Of a stretch of 64,000 nt of DNA, positions 61,616 to 64,000 are shown piece after piece. The translations under genes were made by a program, and so were the position numbers. Origin of the DNA: Flammeovirga pectinis (GTDB lineage: Bacteria; Bacteroidota; Bacteroidia; Cytophagales; Flammeovirgaceae); NCBI RefSeq assembly GCF_003970675.1, contig NZ_CP034563.1:873501-937500 (forward strand), in the 5' to 3' direction. Every line of letters starts with the position of its first letter. Position 1 is the first letter of the stretch. A model generated the notes under the pieces. The model was given only the letters and a program-made list of their open reading frames with translations, was not told the origin of the DNA and ran no database searches.

Positions 61616-62118
61616 TTTTAGATAAAAAGGATTTGATATTGGATTTTGTGACAAAAGAAATCACAAAAGAAGAGTTTGAGGAACAATATCCTCAAGTTCT
61701 TAACAAAGAATATTTAGATAAACAATTTAAGGCTGCGTTAAAAAACAAAGATGCTTTAACTATAGATTATTTATTTAAAATAAGAGTGTATATTTCTAAT
61801 GATTTTTTTTATTTAATCTGTAAACAATTAATCACAGAAGATTGGCATAGACAGCATGAAAATATAGCTTTGATGTTTCAGTTTAACTATAAAAACCCAG
61901 ATTGCATTGATATTGTTGTACAGTCAATGTATTTGCAATGTGAACATTGGGATGAAGATGCTCATAGAGACCCATTCATAAGAAAATGTGCTTATATTCT
62001 TGGTGACTTAAAAACACCATATGCAATAGCAAAATTAAAAGAACTCTCATTGTCAGATGATGAAATGATCAAAGGATATTGTACTTATCAGTTAAAACGC
62101 ATTGGTGAAATAACTTAA
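61612..62118 (+). CDS. Immunity protein B (intact)
   Basis: The 168-residue protein is complete although its toxin is a pseudogene. Residues 1-55 (MILDKKDLILDFVTKEITKEEFEEQ...) differ at about half the positions from immunity A, and the final 45 are almost the same. An intact immunity gene beside a dead toxin suggests selection for protection against incoming toxins of the B type, or a recent loss. Its start is in the same position relative to the toxin tail as in unit A. Confidence 0.75.
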   Translation: MILDKKDLILDFVTKEITKEEFEEQYPQVLNKEYLDKQFKAALKNKDALTIDYLFKIRVYISNDFFYLICKQLITEDWHRQHENIALMFQFNYKNPDCIDIVVQSMYLQCEHWDEDAHRDPFIRKCAYILGDLKTPYAIAKLKELSLSDDEMIKGYCTYQLKRIGEIT

Positions 62119-62666
62119 TAAATCCCTTCATGAGGAAGTGATTCTATTGCTTCCTCCATCTTTCCGTTTAATATTAATTGATGTATTGCTTTACAATAAT
62201 CTGTAATGTCAGAAATTTCTGTCATCCATTCATTTACATAAAGCGAAACAGCTTCTCCAGACAAGCCAACTTGAATGGCTCTATACTCTAATTTTTTCAG
62301 ATTTATATCACGTTCAGGGTCCCATTGAATACGAACGGGAGAATTTTGTACACTTTCTTTCCAAGCTTCATGCGATTTATGAATAGAAGTGTCATAGTGT
62401 GATAAGCAAGCATTTTTTAGAGCCCATTCCCAACCTTCACGTTTAATTTTTATTGCCAAAACATGTTCTTGTCCTTTTTTTTGAGCCCAACCACATCGAT
62501 ACATCATCCATAGAAATGAAGGTTTAATCCAAGTCATTCTTTCCATTTTAAATGGAGGGACAAATTTTTGATTTTTAACTGCTGGAATTGCTATTTCTGG
62601 AGAGTATGCTTGATAAACTGTTATAGTCTCTTTATCAAAAATCCCTCTAATTTCTTTGTTATTCAT
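62115..62666 (-). CDS. DUF4291 family protein, copy B
   Basis: The sequence and start (MNNKEIRGIFD at 62666) are identical to copy A. It follows the intact DUF1703 gene by 11 bases on the same strand, so they form an operon. Its stop overlaps the convergent immunity B stop by 4 bases. Identity between copies A and B shows either a recent duplication or gene conversion. Confidence 0.9.
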   Translation of the reverse strand: MNNKEIRGIFDKETITVYQAYSPEIAIPAVKNQKFVPPFKMERMTWIKPSFLWMMYRCGWAQKKGQEHVLAIKIKREGWEWALKNACLSHYDTSIHKSHEAWKESVQNSPVRIQWDPERDINLKKLEYRAIQVGLSGEAVSLYVNEWMTEISDITDYCKAIHQLILNGKMEEAIESLPHEGIY

Positions 62667-62677
62667 TTTAAGATAAA

Positions 62678-64000
62678 TTATTCCATCACACACCCAACTT
62701 CCTTACCATCAAAAGCCACACCCACAAGCATTATTTCCGTTTTTCCAAGTTCTTTCAATGTCGTCAAATACTTAGAAGAATGAATTTGTTGCATAGCCTC
62801 TTGAGCAATTTCCTCTAAAGATTGTTTTTGATAAGGCTTCTTTGCTTTAAACTCAAGAATCCACCCACGAGCATCATTATTATCCTTAGGATAGATCATT
62901 AAGTCAGCTCTGCCAAGACCCGTTTCGGGGTTCGACTTCACGATAAATTTATTAGAAAGATGTGCCATTAATCCTAATACAAAAGCATGATAAACCCTTT
63001 CAGGGAAGCTTTTCATATTAAAGTCATTATAGCTAAAAGCGTTCATTAAATATTGCGAAAGGTAATATTCAAAAGCAGGGGTATCTTGCTCCAAAAGAGC
63101 CGTTAGAATTTCACTGCTGTTTACATTTTTGGCTTTGTTGAGCAGGCGTTCCAACATCTGCGTATAAACCATTTTCACCTCATTGTTTGGAATTTTCAAT
63201 CCATATTCAAAGAAGCCACTATCTTGTTGATTTTTAGAAACAGTAGTGAGGTAACCATTAAAAAGAAGAAGACCTAACACCGTTTTTTCGTGTCCTGCTT
63301 CCAAATCTTTAAAGATAGTCGTTTCCTCAATTTCACAAGTCACCACTTGCTCATCAATAAAACCAGTTAGTTTCTTTTCGAGGTCTGCATTTGCGTTGGT
63401 GAGCAACTCTTCAATCAATTCATTGGCAGAGGTGTTAACCCAATAAGGTTTTAACCCTTGAGAAGGTTTGTCCGCGAAATTTAAAATGGACCAAGGGTTG
63501 TACATACCTGTTTGCAAACCGATAGTATATCCATTGTACCATTTTTTAACATCATTAAAAGCAGTCTGAATATTGGCATCCTCTAAAAGTTTTTTAACTT
63601 CACTTTCTGTCAGACCAAATTTATCCGCCACACTATGATCTAAAACAGTAAATACATCAAGATTATTCAAACCCGAAAAGATACTTTCTTTAGCCACTCT
63701 CAAAATACCTGTGATGACCCCTTTGTATAAAGAATCATTATCTTTGTATCCCCCCGAAAGAAAATCACGCATAAAATCGATCATCTCTTTTTGATAGCCC
63801 TCACTCCAAGATTTAATAATGCAAGAGTCGTATTCATCAATAAGTATTACAACTTTTTGGTTGTAGATTTTTTCTAAAGCTTGAGAAGTAGTTGCTAGAA
63901 ATTCGCCAAGGTCAACAATGGATGCTGTCTTACTCGCTACATTTTGAAAATATTCTATTTCATTATTTTCTGAAATAGAAGAATCTAAAAGTATTGGAAG
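62678..64000 (-). CDS. DUF1703-type AAA-ATPase / PD-(D/E)XK protein (5' end outside window)
   Basis: The frame is open to base 64000, so the N-terminus lies to the right and 440 residues are visible. A Walker B-like LIDEYDS near the left part of the visible sequence belongs to the AAA-ATPase-like domain. At the C-terminus, GLGRADLMI with a following WILEFKAKK matches the PD-(D/E)XK nuclease core. This family is multi-copy in many Bacteroidota genomes and its function is unknown. Its 3' end is the source of the two tail remnants at 57365-57509 and 60027-60176. It is the first gene of an operon with DUF4291. Confidence 0.88.
   Translation of the reverse strand, partial: LPILLDSSISENNEIEYFQNVASKTASIVDLGEFLATTSQALEKIYNQKVVILIDEYDSCIIKSWSEGYQKEMIDFMRDFLSGGYKDNDSLYKGVITGILRVAKESIFSGLNNLDVFTVLDHSVADKFGLTESEVKKLLEDANIQTAFNDVKKWYNGYTIGLQTGMYNPWSILNFADKPSQGLKPYWVNTSANELIEELLTNANADLEKKLTGFIDEQVVTCEIEETTIFKDLEAGHEKTVLGLLLFNGYLTTVSKNQQDSGFFEYGLKIPNNEVKMVYTQMLERLLNKAKNVNSSEILTALLEQDTPAFEYYLSQYLMNAFSYNDFNMKSFPERVYHAFVLGLMAHLSNKFIVKSNPETGLGRADLMIYPKDNNDARGWILEFKAKKPYQKQSLEEIAQEAMQQIHSSKYLTTLKELGKTEIMLVGVAFDGKEVGCVME

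Larger units (their letters stand above)
60032..62682. repeat. Segmental duplication, unit B (2651 bp)
   Basis: This is the second tandem copy of the DUF1703 tail, HINT toxin, immunity and DUF4291 unit. It ends where the intact DUF1703 gene begins. It differs from unit A by 16 bases in length, all within the diverged toxin/immunity part. Confidence 0.9.

Overview
The window is low-GC DNA from a Bacteroidota bacterium. The signs are outer-membrane lipoproteins, a TonB-dependent receptor with an N-terminal carboxypeptidase-like domain, a Lacal_2735-family small protein, a DUF4212/symporter pair, a TAnnTTTG-type promoter, and weak or absent Shine-Dalgarno sites. The mix (AcrB-type pump, cytochrome bd oxidase, DUF1703-type ATPases, polymorphic-toxin cassettes) would fit a marine Cytophagales-like organism such as Flammeovirga. 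That placement is inference and no marker gene here proves it. I found no rRNA, tRNA or CRISPR array.

Layout. 1-1.4 kb: 3' end of an RND efflux pump. 1.5-6 kb: small secreted, lipoprotein and membrane proteins, including a 43-codon ORF in an otherwise empty gap. 5.8-11.1 kb: a frameshifted GNAT-like gene and a large SNF2-family helicase. 11.3-13.4 kb: two-subunit sodium:solute symporter. 13.5-14.4 kb: six-copy tandem array of a palindrome-rich ~165-bp unit. 14.5-24 kb: DUF808 and YaaW-like proteins, a DbpA-type RNA helicase, a lipase-like protein without its serine, a HAD phosphatase, a YiiX-like hydrolase, and an NtrC-like regulator with its histidine kinase. 24-30.7 kb: subclass B1 metallo-beta-lactamase, quinone reductase-like protein, an SDR/Lacal_2735/SRPBCC operon, HdeD-like protein. 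30.9-45.8 kb: cytochrome bd oxidase, M1 peptidase, P-type ATPase, a duplicated cytidylate-kinase-like pair, a DAACS symporter and a TonB receptor.

46.2-54.5 kb looks like an acid-resistance locus. In order it holds a basic amino acid antiporter, a ClC Cl-/H+ exchanger, an AdiA-sized PLP amino acid decarboxylase, a porin-like barrel, and a phosphatidylserine-decarboxylase-family enzyme with a C-terminal PA-IL (LecA)-like domain. A pair of identical 11-bp palindromes 21 bp apart lies upstream. Known logic (decarboxylate, exchange product for substrate, shunt charge with ClC) covers the first three genes. The last two are an unusual addition.

54.7-64 kb is an accessory island of polymorphic-toxin modules. 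An IS3-family element abuts one toxin-tail/immunity module. After it come two tandem ~2.65-kb copies of [start-less HINT-toxin ORF, immunity gene, DUF4291 gene on the other strand, DUF1703 gene tail]. The two copies are nearly identical at their edges but diverge across the toxin tip and the immunity N-terminus. The second toxin is a pseudogene while its immunity gene is intact. I read this as a set of silent toxin/immunity cassettes multiplying by segmental duplication.
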